From Ceratotherium simum simum (taxonomy: Eukaryota > Chordata > Mammalia > Perissodactyla > Rhinocerotidae), in contig NW_004454182.1 of assembly GCF_000283155.1 (NCBI RefSeq), positions 2,559,955-2,623,954 of the forward strand: a stretch of 64,000 nt of DNA, written 5' to 3'. The position numbers and the translations under genes are program-made. Shown one piece after another: positions 45,236-56,551 of the stretch (the first letter of the stretch is position 1; each line of letters begins with the position of its first letter). The notes under the pieces were generated by a model. That model was given only the letters and a program-made list of their open reading frames with translations, was not told the DNA's origin and ran no database searches.

Positions 45236-47008
45236 TGCTAAATTTTTATTGTTTTTACATTAAATGGTAATAATGAAAACAATGTCAATTATGCATTACA
45301 TATTTTATTTGTTAGAATGCTAAGGTAATGAGCAAGTAGAAATTGATGTAGAGACTGTGGATTTTTCTGACAGAAATAAAATGGCAATAAGTGAATATGC
45401 AGGAAATAATATACCCACAGTGGGAAATGAAGTTTTCAACATTCATAAAAGTTATGAGTTCAGAAAGGGTAAAGTTGGCAGATAGTGAACTGAAAATTAG
45501 AGATGTTTTAAAATTACCCACCGAAAAAGTGTTTTAACAGAAATTTGAAATTGAGTTATGTTTGAGAAGAAGATATACACTTTCTGTTTTTTAAAGTAAA
45601 TCATTTAAGGCTTTCATGGCCATATAACTACTATAAGACAAAAATTCATATTTTCAACATTAACATTGGTAATCAAATTCAAATATGAAGAAACAGAACA
45701 TTTAACAAAATGATACAAAAGCGTTACCATTTCTTGTTTTCAGGCCCCAGATATTCCACTTGGTTTTAACTTATATAAATTAAGTAGTAAATCTGCTATC
45801 AAATTTTTATGTACTATTTCTAATACTTTTCATGTTATTTTTCTATAGAGAAATATTTCTAAAATCTTAATTACATATATTAATAGTGATTTTAAATGAT
45901 CAAAAATTTCTAAAGTAATGAAGTATTCAGTTGTGCACACTGTACTGAAACTGAGTCAAAGTGTGACTTTTGAAGGCAATTAAACTAAATGACTATATCC
46001 AAAATTTACTTACCTATAGTTTTCAGGAATAACACCAAAAAATTTTGGAAGCCACTTTGAAATATTCAATATCACAATTATACAAACATCTTTAATTACA
46101 TACGTGTGAAAGAATTAAGTGAAATGAAGTATGTAAGAGCCTTCTAGGAAAAGGCCAGCCATAATCTAGATATTTAATAGAACGTGGCTAAATAAGAAAC
46201 TAGTCATCTACAAGACAACTAAATCCATGTGAGGAAGTGTAGCCTAGGCATTCTAGAAGTTACCTAGCTAACTCTTTTACATTTAATTTCTCAGGAACGT
46301 TTGGCACTTTCTGCTTTGTTATTCAGTAGATTTGGAGGATTTACTCATTTATCTTAGAGATTGAAAAGTAACTTGAGTTTCACCTTGTTTTTATTCCTTG
46401 AACAGTTACCAGGCTCTTTAAGACGGACACTATTTTTCACAACCTCCTCTCTCTTTTTACACTTCTAATCCAACATTAGTTCAAAAATATCTATCATTGT
46501 CCAATTCTCAGTGGATTCTTAAAGTCTTGTACATGTGGAGGATTTAGTTTTACCTCTCAACTTATTCTGAAAAACCCTCAGAGACTCATAATTTTATATT
46601 TGTATAAAACTCCCTTCAGAATATTCTATTGAAAAATAAAAATGTAATTGACATTTCAATCAGTAAGTTGCCGAAATATCATTGGTTAAAAATTTTCACT
46701 GTGTAAATGACATAACTTTTAATTAATTTTGGTAAAAGAATTATTGAAGTACATACTCCACCCTCCAGCTGTGCTGGGTAAAGGTTTTCATTTTATTGAT
46801 AACTCTATAGTTCTGCTAACTTTCCAACTAGGAGTAAAGATTAAGAAATCCAAATGTCAAAATAAAATTTGAAATGAGAAAGTTTCACTGCCTGGTTAGT
46901 AGATTCTGGAGACAAAGTTAGCAGGTAATTAATATTTATTAATGCCTATTTTGAGCCAGCCTCTACGTTGGCTGCCTTTTCATCTCACTGTATTCACCTC
47001 ACAACTAG
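45236..47008. other. Unannotated AT-rich stretch, about 1.8 kb
   Basis: No confident repeat or gene. The frame at 45312-45521 is unsupported. Confidence 0.4.
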
Positions 47009-47018
47009 GAGGAGCATT

Positions 47019-47361
47019 TTTTTTTTTTTTTTAAAGATAGGCACGCCTTTTTTGTGTGTGTGTGAGGAAGATCAGCCCTGAGCTAATATCCATGCCAATC
47101 CTCCCATTTTTGCTGAGGAAGACCGGCCCTGAGCTAACATCTATTGTCAATCCTCCTCCTTTTTTTCCCTTTTTCTCCCCAAAGCCCCAGTAGATAGTTG
47201 TATGTCATAGTTGCATATCCTTCTAGTCACTGTATATGGGACGCCGCATCAGCATGGCCGGATAAGCGGTGCATCAGTGCACCCCCGGGATCCGAACCTG
47301 GGCCGCCAGTAGCGGAGCGGAGCGCACGCACTCAACCGCTAAGCCACGGGGCCGGCCCCCT
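47019..47361 (-). mobile_element. ERE SINE, long form, antisense, with a double tail
   Basis: TSD GAGGAGCATT at 47009-47018 and 47362-47371. From the left: T-run to 47032, then about 15 extra bases around AAAGATAGGCACGCC, a second T-run and a TGTGTGTGTG tract, then the usual antisense ERE body with GAGGAAGATCAGCCCTGAGC, CAGCATGGCCGGATAAGCGG, GGGATCCGAACCTGGGCCGC and CTAAGCCACGGGGCCGGCCC. The extra piece lies inside the TSD, so it came with the insertion. Confidence 0.95.
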
Positions 47362-47648
47362 GAGGAGCATTATTTATCTGCATATTATATGGGAGTAAAC
47401 TGATGGGCACAAAGGTTAAATCATTTGCACATTGTCCTAAAAATTGCATGGCACCAAAAGCCTCAAATACAGGTCTATGTGATTCTAAAGCCTGCATATC
47501 TTTCACAATGCTACAAAATATAATGCTGATTAAATACTTAAATCAAAATTTTTCCCTTAAATTAATAATTTTTTTCCAAAGCAATGGCAATAAAATCAAT
47601 CAAAATAATTTAAATAATGTAAAATGCTTCAGATAAACTAGATATGAT

Positions 47649-48797
47649 ATAGTTTTTTAATAGACTTTATTTTTTATAGCAATGTTAAATTCACAGCAAA
47701 ATTGAGCAGAAAGTACGGAGATTTCTCATATACCTCCTGACCCCACACATGTATAACTTGTGCCATTATCAACATCCCCCACCAGAGTGCTACATTTGTT
47801 ACAACTGATAAACCTTCATTGACGCATCATTATCACTCAATGTCCATAGTTTATATTCCAGTTCACACTTGGTTTTGTACATTCTATGGGTTTAGAAAAA
47901 CATATAATGACATGTACTCATCATTATAGTATCACATAGAGTAGTGTCACTGCCCTAAAAACCCTTTGTTCTCCATCCACTTACCCGTCCCAGTTACTGC
48001 TGGCAACTGCTGTACCCATAGTTTTGCCTTTTCCAGAATGTCATATAGTTGAAATTATACAGTATGCAGCCATTTCAGATTGCCTGCTTTCACTTAGTAA
48101 TGAACATTTAAGTTTCCTCCGTGTCTTTTCACGGCTTGGTAGCTCATTTCTTTTTAGAGCTAAATAATATTCCATTGTCTGGAATACCACTGTTTATTTA
48201 TCCATTCACCAACTGGAGGAGATCTTGGTTGTTTCCAAGTTTTGGCAATTATGAATAAAGCTGGTATAAACATCCATGTGCAGGTTTTTTGTGACCGTAA
48301 GTTTTCAACTTCTTTGGGTAAATACCAAAGCGCACATTAGGGGAACGTTTGTAAGAATATGTTCGGTGTTTTTACAAACTGTCTGCCAAACTGCCTTCCA
48401 ATGTGGCTACACATAAGAGTTTGCACTCTTAACAGCAATGAATGAGACTTCCTGTGACTACATCTTTGCCAGCAATTGGTGGTGTCAGTGTTCTGGATTT
48501 TGGCCATCCTGATAGGTGTGCGGTGGTATCTCATTATTGTTTTAATTTGCAATTCCCTAATGACATATGATGTGGAGCATCTTCTCATATGCTTATTTGC
48601 TGTCTGTATATCTTCTTTGGTGAGACATCTCTTAATGTCTTTTGCTCATTTTTTAACGATATTGTTTGTTTTCTTATGATTGAGTTTTAAGAGTTATTTG
48701 TATATATTTGGTAAGAGTCCTTTATCAGATATGTCCTTTGCAAACATTTTCTCCCAGTCTGTGGCTTGGCTATTCATTCTCCTGACAGTGAGTGACA
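47649..48797 (-). mobile_element. L1M 3' half, antisense
   Basis: Antisense L1 3' UTR and ORF2 end: AGCAATGTTAAATTCACAGC near 47679, CACTTAGTAATGAACATTTA near 48091, ATAATATTCCATTGTCTGGA near 48165, TTGGCCATCCTGATAGGTGT near 48500, CAAACATTTTCTCCCAGTCT near 48741. Minus-strand frame 48337-48588 keeps the M-R-R-C-S-T-S...I-M-R-Y-H pattern of the ORF2 C-terminus but is frameshifted and truncated. Confidence 0.9.
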
Positions 48798-49941
48798 TAT
48801 AAGAATGTAGTTCTTTCCTTGCCCCTCCTCAGGCCCTGTCTCAGTACAGTTGACTTCCCTGTTTAACTAGAGGTTGGTGTTTTAGAATGGTGATGGAGTA
48901 TAACCCAAGGAGATAAAAATTTAACCCTATGCACAGTTAAGTCTTAGCACATCTTATCAACTCTTCTGATTTCTCAGTGCATCAAATATTGTGTTTCCAG
49001 GCATTCTGCTATTTCATACTCTCTCAGTGGTATATATATTAGAAGAGTTCCCAAATAATTTTACACTATATAAAATAAATAGTTTAACATGAAATAAATT
49101 GAGCTGCATCTAAGAAGAAATAAAAGATAGAAAGAGATGTGTTGAGAGAGAGTAAAAAAAAAAAGAGAGAGAAATGCTACTTTATTATACATAATGACAG
49201 AAAACACTAATTGCCTTGTTGTCAAGTTGAAAGGTTTTATCATCTAAGATTCTTTCAGGGCTTGGGGGTGGTATGAGTGATTGCTTATCTGATCCTTATA
49301 TGATCTGAGTGTGTTCATCCTATTAGCTAAACAGGATGCCAATAAAAAAATATCAGGAATTTCTCCTAATTTGGTCTGTTAATTGTTAACCCATTATATA
49401 GACATCCCCGAAATGAGATTTCCTAGTTCATGGTGAGATATCACTTTCATGAAGAATAATTTTTCCAAAGGAAATACCTTTGAATAATGGAAAACAGCCA
49501 AATGCTGTCTATATGAACAGGATAACAGTCTATATTGGAATATGCCTATTAATTGGAGATCTTGAACAGTGATCTTATAAAGATGTCAACATCATGCTTT
49601 TATATTATCAATTACTTTGATTTTTTCTACTTTAGCATTTAAAAGAGCTAAGATTACGGCCAAATAGGATGGGAAAAACACAGAAATTATATAAAAAAAG
49701 ATGTCCAAAACTACAGAAAATCAAATGCATACATCTAACATTAAGCCCCTCCAATATTTGCTTTTATCTGAAATATACGGATTAGTAGATTTAACAAGTT
49801 TTCTTAGTTTTCCATTGAACTTTGCACATGTCATAACACAATGTAACAAATAATATCTAATTTTAAATATGCAGAATATTTAACATTTGCAAATGATTTA
49901 ATGAAAGGCACCAGGCATAGAATATGAAATCATTAGATATA
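48798..49941. other. Unannotated AT-rich stretch
   Basis: Contains a short A/GA-rich tract near 49145-49175. No gene or confident repeat. Confidence 0.4.
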
Positions 49942-49949
49942 GTAGTAAT

Positions 49950-50192
49950 TTTTTTTTCAGGGAAAGATTCACCCTGAATTAACATCTGTTGCCAATCTTC
50001 TTTTTCCTTCCCAAAGCCCCAGTGCTTGGTTGTATATCCTAGTTTTAAGTCTTTCTGGTTCATCTATATGAGCTGCTGCCACAGCATGGCAACTGACAGA
50101 CTGGTGTGTGGTTCTGCACCCAGGAAATGAACTCGGGCTGCCAAAGTAGTGAGAGCACCTGACTTTAACCACTAGGCCATCAGGGCTGGCCT
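49950..50192 (-). mobile_element. ERE-related SINE, older, antisense
   Basis: T-run, GATTCACCCTGAATTAACAT, CCCAAAGCCCCAGTGCTTGG, GCTGCCACAGCATGGCAACT, AACTCGGGCTGCCAAAGTAG, TTTAACCACTAGGCCATCAG, end GGGCTGGCC. TSD GTAGTAAT at 49942-49949 and 50193-50200. Inserted at the end of an L1M tail. Confidence 0.9.
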
Positions 50193-50325
50193 GTAGTAAT
50201 ATTTTTTATTGTAATAAAATATACATAACATAAAATTTATCATCTTAACCATTTTTAAGTGTACTGTTCAGTGGCATTGAGTACGTTCATTTTGTTGTGC
50301 AAACTTCACCACCACCCAGTACTAA
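50193..50325 (-). mobile_element. L1M 3' end, antisense
   Basis: ATTGTAATAAAATATACATA near 50208, AAATTTATCATCTTAACCAT near 50233, AAGTGTACTGTTCAGTGGCA near 50257, TGTTGTGCAAACTTCACCAC near 50293: reverse complement of an L1M 3' UTR. Confidence 0.7.
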
Positions 50326-50374
50326 TAATCATACTCACGTAACAGAAGAACTTTGGTAAGAATATTGGTAGTAT

Positions 50375-50825
50375 TGTTACTGAGCCAAGTGGGCTTGCCT
50401 CCTGGTGGGTTAAATAAGACTGTACACCAGTGGAAGTTGTATCACAAAGTGAAGTGTATTTGCAGCAAATAGGAGGCCATGAGGAATCATTTCCAAAGTC
50501 ATGGCTTCCCCAAACAAAGGGAAGCAGGAATTTTTTTTTGGTTGGGAAATGAATATTCAAAAGACAGAAGCAGGTATTTGCTTGCACAGGCTCAATTGGA
50601 GAAAATGCTTCCACATAATGAGGCCTAAGCTCCTCCTGAAGAGATCGTTGCATTAAAAATAAGGCAAAGGTCATGGGTGTTGCTCTTGTGGCAAGGCTTG
50701 GTCAGTTTCAGGATGGCTGGTGGTTACATCTCCTTAACATACAAAAGGAAAAAAAACAACTTGGACAAACAGTTAATTTCTTCCAAACCCACCCTCGAGT
50801 TTCTCCAGACACCTAGTTGGTGACA
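50375..50825 (-). mobile_element. Solo LTR-like element, antisense
   Basis: On the minus strand it would start TGTCACCAACTAGGTGTCTG and end CTCAGTAACA, a TG...CA pair expected of an LTR, about 450 bases long. Landmarks on the + strand: AGTGTATTTGCAGCAAATAG near 50454, AAGTCATGGCTTCCCCAAAC near 50498, TTTGGTTGGGAAATGAATAT near 50538. Flanks show no clear duplication. The 122-codon minus frame 50306-50674 crosses it but has no recognised domain. Confidence 0.6.
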
Positions 50826-52234
50826 GTCCCAGGAAATTGAGCTCTATGCAATATAACCTTATTTTAATAAATAACTCACAATCTGTATTCCTAGTATGGA
50901 CCTATGTAAGCATATTAATTGTCTTTATTATGTTTGTGGAAAGAACAGTGTTCTTAAAATTAGGAAAGTTAGTATAGAGACATAATTCTACCATGTACGA
51001 GGAGGTATTTAATCTTGGGCTTATTAACTACAGATCAAGGAAAATGAGTGATCCAAAACAGTCTGGTTAGTAACCACTATGCAATTGCACACAGACAGCT
51101 AAACCACACTGTCCTGTCTCTCACATTCCAATATACCCTCTTTTACTTAGTATTTACATTTAGACAAAAATCAAAAGCAAACTAAGTAATTAAGCAAAAA
51201 CAAAAATGAAACAAACAAGTATAAACAAAATAATTGTGCCTATTCTGCTACCATAATTATGCACCATGATTTATTTTGTGATACTTAAATAAAAACATGT
51301 TAGCCAGAACTGAATAGTTTATTTATACTAAATCTTCTGGTGCTAAATAGCATTGTAGAAATGAATACTCTTACCTCATTTTAGAATATTCATCTTTAAG
51401 TCAAGCAAATGTGTAACCCTTAGGAATCATTCGGAGAACAAGCTAATTTAGCTATAAATTGGCTCAACTTTGATCGGAAATATTAATCAAACTCCTTCTA
51501 ATACCATAAAATTAAAATTCAGTTAGATGCCTTTCTAGTGTAACATGTGAATGCTGTTGAATATATTTATTTCAATGTTTTGTGAAGTATGATAATGACA
51601 GATCTTTAAGCTTCTGTGAAATTAATTGGAGATAATATATAAGAGAATGATGCTGTTTTTCTTTATAGATCCTATTTCTTTATTAATCAAGCTTTATTCC
51701 TTTAATTACTAGCATTTATCACTTTCCTGAAGCTTTCAAAATAACTTAATAAATTAAAGTATATATATGTGTACTGTAGAAATATTCTATCACTCATTTA
51801 CATAATTAGATTCTCTTCTACATTTATCAAACGTTTGGTGTTAATTGTAATAGGTAATTTTTTATTATGAAAAAATACATATTCTCATAACCATGGGCAT
51901 ATTTACTGAATGTCCTTTATTTACAAAGCCACGGGTGACTTTCCTGGTTAGTACAGCATAACAATAGTGGTATGAGAATTCTGAACATGAAATCTTTTAA
52001 ATATATATTTCTTATGTAGAAGTATGCTATGGAAAGAATATTAAAATGTTTCTTTCCTAAAATTACAAATTTATGTTGAACAATATGATTTTTGAATTTT
52101 ACAATAAGCAAGAGGATCAGTTTATTGTACTTGTCTGCATCTCATAATTACCAATGACATTTATTGAGAAAATAGATGTATTTGCACTTTACTAATTTTA
52201 TTGTGTCAATTACCTAAGTTCTTCTTCACAAATT
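50826..52234. other. Unannotated AT-rich stretch
   Basis: No gene or confident repeat. A minus frame at 51917-52111 is unsupported. Confidence 0.4.
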
Positions 52235-52325
52235 CCTTTGTTGGTAGGTATTATTACCATCTCTATTTCAGACATGAGTAAATGTAGACGTAGAGAACTT
52301 AAGTATCTGGACTTAAATCTCAAAG
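52235..52325 (-). mobile_element. MIR SINE relic, antisense
   Basis: GGTATTATTACCATCTCTAT near 52246, TTTCAGACATGAGTAAATG near 52266, AGAGAACTTAAGTATCTGG near 52291: reverse complement of the MIR core. Confidence 0.6.
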
Positions 52326-52389
52326 AGAATGAGCACAGCAAATTAAATTCAATCTAACCCGACTGATGATTAACCCATCAGTGTGGTAA

Positions 52390-52480
52390 ACTGGTGTGAA
52401 TATATAGGAAACATCTGTTCTCAAGGAGTTTGTAATCTTGTTGAAGAGTTAAAAAATACAGAAGAAACAGCAAAATAAAC
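52390..52480 (-). mobile_element. Possible L2 3' end relic, antisense
   Basis: TGTTCTCAAGGAGTTTGTAA near 52414 and TCTTGTTGAAGAGTTAAAAA match the reverse complement of the L2 3' end. Short and diverged. Confidence 0.4.
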
Positions 52481-53265
52481 ATATATATTATATAGCAGTC
52501 AACTCAACATATGACTATCATTAAAACTGTTGGCTCCACTAGTTGAAGAGGCCGTGGAAGACTTGAAAATTAGCCCATCCTTGAAAATTGGTTATGATTT
52601 GGACAAACAAAAGGAGTAATCAAAGAATTTTCAATTGGAGGAAAGGATCTAAATATGTTCATCAAAAAATACAAATGCGCATTCATGAGATCGCAAAGAC
52701 ACAAACCTGACTGGAAGGGCCTTTATACATTGAGAACTAGAAGGAAAATGACTGTGAAATTTCCCACAGATTTTGCACATCGATTGGTTCCATTTAAAAA
52801 ATGTTGATAGACTTGAAACATCAGCTTAAGAACTGTTAAGAAAGACTTAGAATCAGAATGTAGGGTTAATAAATTCCCTGAGGATGGCAATTGATGGAAG
52901 TTTGAATAATAAAGAGTAATTCCAAAGTAGTTTCAGATCAAAGGAAAATTCAAGCCATACTTTCCAATATATTGCAGTATAATGCAATATAATATACCAG
53001 ACGGCTTGTAAAAAGTATGCCTTTTTCTTTTAGTTATCTGATCCAATATCCTGGATGATTTCCAGTCATGAGATCATCGTCTGAGTTCTGAGTATTCACA
53101 TATGATACAACCGTTTCTCAGATCTTATCACTGACTCTGAATAAAATTTCTTAATATTTAACAGATATTAGTAATAAAACATTTATGTGCCCCAAATAGC
53201 AGTGATGGACCAATAAGCTAATAAGCTTAGGTATGCATAGTATTATTAGTCACACTCTTTACTGG
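52481..53265. other. No recognised feature
   Basis: AT-rich sequence. A short AATATATTGCAGTATAATGC / AATATAATATACC pattern near 52967-52997 is low-complexity. Confidence 0.35.
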
Positions 53266-53805
53266 TCAAGTGATGCAGAGTAAATGAACATAACTGCAGG
53301 TGTTGGAGGTCAGTGTCATTAGCCCTTCCCCTACGAAGCGTCCCTTTGGAGAAGCAAATGGAAATTCGATTACTGAAACATTAACAGTAAAAGTTTTTAG
53401 TTTTGTAGTTCTTCTGTAATTCTTCACCAAAAAGAACTCAAGCATTCCTGCTGGTGATTGCTCTGTAATTATTTCTTTTATAGAAATAGAAGGACATTGT
53501 ATTTTAAAATAGGGTCCTGCCTCTTCATAGATGGAGACTAAAAGCACTGTTGGACTATGCATTAGGATGAATAAAATACAGGAATGTGGTAGTGATGTAC
53601 TTGCTTTACACGGAACTGTTAAAAACAGTAGTAAACTAGCAAACTCTAAATTTGGGAGAAAGCTGAAATCAGACAATTGCCCCAGTGCACAATCCTTTAC
53701 ACGGCCACCAAACTCTATATATACAGGAAGATTCACAACATGGGAAGAGGTACTCCTTTCTTGTTTCTGCGTCATCACAGTCTCCTCATTTTCTTCATGT
53801 GTCAC
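53266..53805 (-). other. Longest gap-free open frame (179 codons), function unknown
   Basis: Open on the minus strand for 179 codons. No domain, signal peptide or cysteine motif is recognised; hydrophobic runs occur around residues 55-65 and 75-95. It overlaps head to head with a 177-codon + frame (53685-54218). Given the window size, one such frame by chance is not surprising, and the right part runs into an L2 relic. I treat it as probably non-coding. Confidence 0.2.
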
Positions 53806-54253
53806 TTACTCTGCTTCTTCTCTATCTTCTCTGTAAGTTCATTCTCTTCCAACTGGCTCTTAGATGTGAGGCTTCCTGTGGCTGCTTTCGAGATCCTCAT
53901 GTTACTATATGCTCTCTGCCCAGGCAATTTCATCCACAAGCCTATCACCACATATATACCAATGATTTTCAAATTCATATAGCTCTGAGCCATATTTCTG
54001 CAAAAAATTTGCCTCCTCGATGTTGCTATTGGATGTTTCTACAGGAAATCAAGCACAAAAGGTTAAAACATGGATCTCCTGGGCTCCCTCCAAAAACTCA
54101 GTCCTTCTCTGATGATCTCTATTTAGGAAATGGCTTCAACATTCGTCCTGCTCTAATGGGCAGAAAACTGGTGTCATCACCAACTTTTCCTTTTATCCTA
54201 CTCTGCCATAGTCAGTAAATCACCGAGTCCTGTAGTCTTTGCTCTGTTTCTAA
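53800..54253 (+). mobile_element. LINE-2 (L2) relic, left part
   Basis: L2 text: TGATTTTCAAATTCATATAG near 53962, ATGTTGCTATTGGATGTTTC near 54020, TCTGATGATCTCTATTTAGG near 54108, AATGGGCAGAAAACTGGTGT near 54154, GTAAATCACCGAGTCCTGTA near 54216. The 177-codon + frame here is probably decayed L2 rather than a host gene. Continues at 54726. Confidence 0.6.
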
Positions 54254-54725
54254 GCAAAGGTGTTCCTAAAGCCAGGAATTGGAAGTGAGGGTATTTTATT
54301 TGGGAAGAGATCCTAGGAAGCTGAGGGAGGGAGGGAGAGGTGACACAGAGAAGGGAGAAAAGCTCCTGATAGATGTATTACCGGGGAGATTATTGCTGGG
54401 GCTCAGTCCCTCTGGGGAACCTCTGAGGGACTGCACAATGCACACCACCAAATTCCCTCTCCTCTCCGAGGGAGGAAGAATCTGGGTATTTATCCACCAG
54501 CTTCCTTTCATCTGTCATTGGGTGAGGATTGCTCCCGGAACATCAACCCTCCAGCTCTTCCTATCTGCTTCACAAAGGGACAGAGCATACTCCAATGAAC
54601 GGCAAGAGAACATCCTGAATCATAGGGACATGGAGCCCTCAGCATCTTTGGTACAGGTGACCTCCAAGGTAGACTGAACGGATTCAGGCAGGGCACCGGA
54701 AGCATTTGCTACACCTGTCAATTTT
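54254..54725 (-). mobile_element. Retroelement or LTR-like insertion inside L2
   Basis: Interrupts the L2 and is richer in GC. On the minus strand it reads GGTGCCCTGCCTGAATCC, ATGCTGAGGGCTCCATGTCC, CAGGAGCTTTTCTCCCTTC and ends near CTCTTCCCAAATAAAATACC, with an AATAAA polyadenylation-type signal, like a widespread mammalian LTR-type repeat. Family not named. Frames on both strands here are shadows. Confidence 0.5.
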
Positions 54726-55250
54726 ATGGTGAACTTCTCTCCACTTCGATACCTCCAGTCTAGTCCAACCTTTTATTCCCTCTTACTTGGGCACTCAGTT
54801 TCCTTATCTAATTTCCCACATACGTTGCAACCACAGTAATCTTCCTCAAAACACATCTGTGATTATGTCATACCCCACTTGCTTAAAACCCTTTGGCAGC
54901 TTGACATTCTTCCAGAAAAAAGAGCAAGGATTAAAATGTTAACATGTAATACCAGGCTCTGCATAGTCTGGTTCCTGCTCCTCTAATCTCATTTTGCTAT
55001 ACTATTGCCCATGATTTTTACGTTCTAGTAATATCGGCTTTTTAAATAATGCCCCAAATATACTATACACCATCTTACTCCAGACTCTTCAATATAATGT
55101 AGAATATTTTCTTATGTTCTTCTCCTATCAATTTCCTTTCACATGGTATACCCTGTTAAATTATTTCATCTTCAAGATACGAAATGCAGCATATCAAAAT
55201 ATTTTCCCCATATTTTTATGCTCCTAATTTTCTGAAAGACGTTAAAATAG
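54726..55250 (+). mobile_element. LINE-2 (L2) relic, right part
   Basis: Resumes the L2: CTTCTCTCCACTTCGATACC near 54733, CCTCCAGTCTAGTCCAACC, AAACACATCTGTGATTATGT near 54849, AAAACCCTTTGGCAGCTTGA near 54886, CTGCATAGTCTGGTTCCTGC near 54959. About 35 bases of L2 are missing or unreadable at the junction. Confidence 0.65.
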
Positions 55251-55459
55251 TGCTCAAGATAGTGCTATAAAATAGTCTAGTGACCAGGGACTACTGTTTG
55301 TTCTTTGGACATCAGCCTAACATCCCTTTCTTGTGGGTTCTTCTCTTATCTGCATGTTATTATATTGGTGCATTTTATTCATTGTGCATCAGACATTGTA
55401 ATTGCAATTACATAATTACTTGTGTGAATGTTGTATTGATTAGGTACAATTGATTATTG

Positions 55460-55592
55460 CTTTTATTATTTACTCACTGTATGAACTTGGTCCTATTTTC
55501 CTCGCTAATCCTTGGAGTGCATCTGAAAGTTGAAAACAATTGTGTGTACTTCACAGGATTGTTGTGAGGATTCAACTAGGTAATTTTATGTA
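55460..55592 (+). mobile_element. MIR SINE, left part
   Basis: MIR core: CTGTATGAACTTGGTCCTAT near 55479, TTTTCCTCGCTAATCCTTGG, TTCACAGGATTGTTGTGAGG near 55550, ATTCAACTAGGTAATTTTAT. It is cut by a DNA transposon and resumes at 56232. Confidence 0.75.
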
Positions 55593-56231
55593 TAGTAGTC
55601 CCCCTTTTATCCGCAGGGGATGTGGTCCAAGACCCCCAGTGGATGCCAACCCCTGTATATACTGTGATTTTCCTATGCATACATACCTATAATCAAGTTT
55701 AATTTATACATTAGGCACAGTAAGAGATTAATAACAGTAACTAGTAATAAAATAGAATAATAATAACAATGTACTGTAATAAAAGTTACAGTAGATCTTA
55801 GCAATTTCAGCATAGAATTTTTTTTCTTTCCTTATTAAGTCAAGAACTTTCACCTTTTCACTTAAAGGAAGCACTTTACTACTTCTGTTGGGCATATCTG
55901 AATTGCCAGCACTACTTTTGGGGTCATTATTAGGTAAAATAAGAGTGACTTGAACACAAGCACTGCCACGCTAGGAGTCGATCTGATAACCAAGATGGCT
56001 ACTAAGTGACAACTGTGCGGGTAGAGGATGCAGCATGGATCTGATGGACAAAGGGAGGAGTCAGGTCCCTGGCAAGATGGAGTGGGAATGCAGATTTCAT
56101 CACACTACTCAGAATGGCGCTTAATTTAAAACTTACTAATTGTTTATTTCTGGAATTTTTCATTTAATATTTTTGGACTGTGAGTAACTGAAACCCTGGA
56201 AGGTGAAACTCCGGATAAGGGGGGACTACTG
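55593..56231. mobile_element. Complete Tigger-type (TcMar) non-autonomous DNA transposon
   Basis: Ends are inverted repeats: TAGTAGTCCCCCTTTTATCC at the left (first base C>T relative to the right end) and GGATAAGGGGGGACTACTG at the right, with a TA dinucleotide on each side, the hallmark of Tc1/mariner target duplication. Length 639. The left end continues GGTCCAAGACCCCCAGTGGA and CCTATAATCAAGTTTAATTT, text known from MER8/Tigger-like elements. No transposase frame is present. Confidence 0.85.
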
Positions 56232-56285
56232 TAAATTGTTTCACTCAGTTCCTGGCATATAGATAGATGCCAGTAAAGGTTAGCT
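56232..56285 (+). mobile_element. MIR SINE, right part
   Basis: CAGTTCCTGGCATATAGATA near 56246 and AGATGCCAGTAAAGGTTAGC near 56263 are the MIR 3' end, directly continuing 55592. Confidence 0.75.
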
Positions 56286-56333
<48 letters not shown>

Positions 56334-56349
56334 GTCATCATCATCATCT
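56286..56349. repeat. (ATC)n microsatellite
   Basis: About 21 ATC units with one interruption (ATCGTC near 56331). It starts exactly at the MIR tail. The poly-methionine minus-strand frame is its translation. Confidence 0.98.
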
Positions 56350-56551
56350 TCCACCCCATCATTTCAGTATCTCACACATCTTTCTCCTCTGAATACAATC
56401 CGTAGTTCCTCCAACTAGTATTTTGAGCTACTGAGTGGAAAGAAATTAAAAAAAAAAAATCCTCCTTATATAGCAAAAACTTACAATAAAATAAAACAAA
56501 TCATGTATATGGAAGTAAATTTCCCCCCAATTTTATTATTCAATAACTGCA

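Noticed and set aside
56286..56349. CRISPR-like array
   Set aside because: Pure short tandem units without spacers, in a mammalian genome.
56144..56362. Minus-strand frame with a long methionine run
   Set aside because: Translation of the ATC microsatellite.
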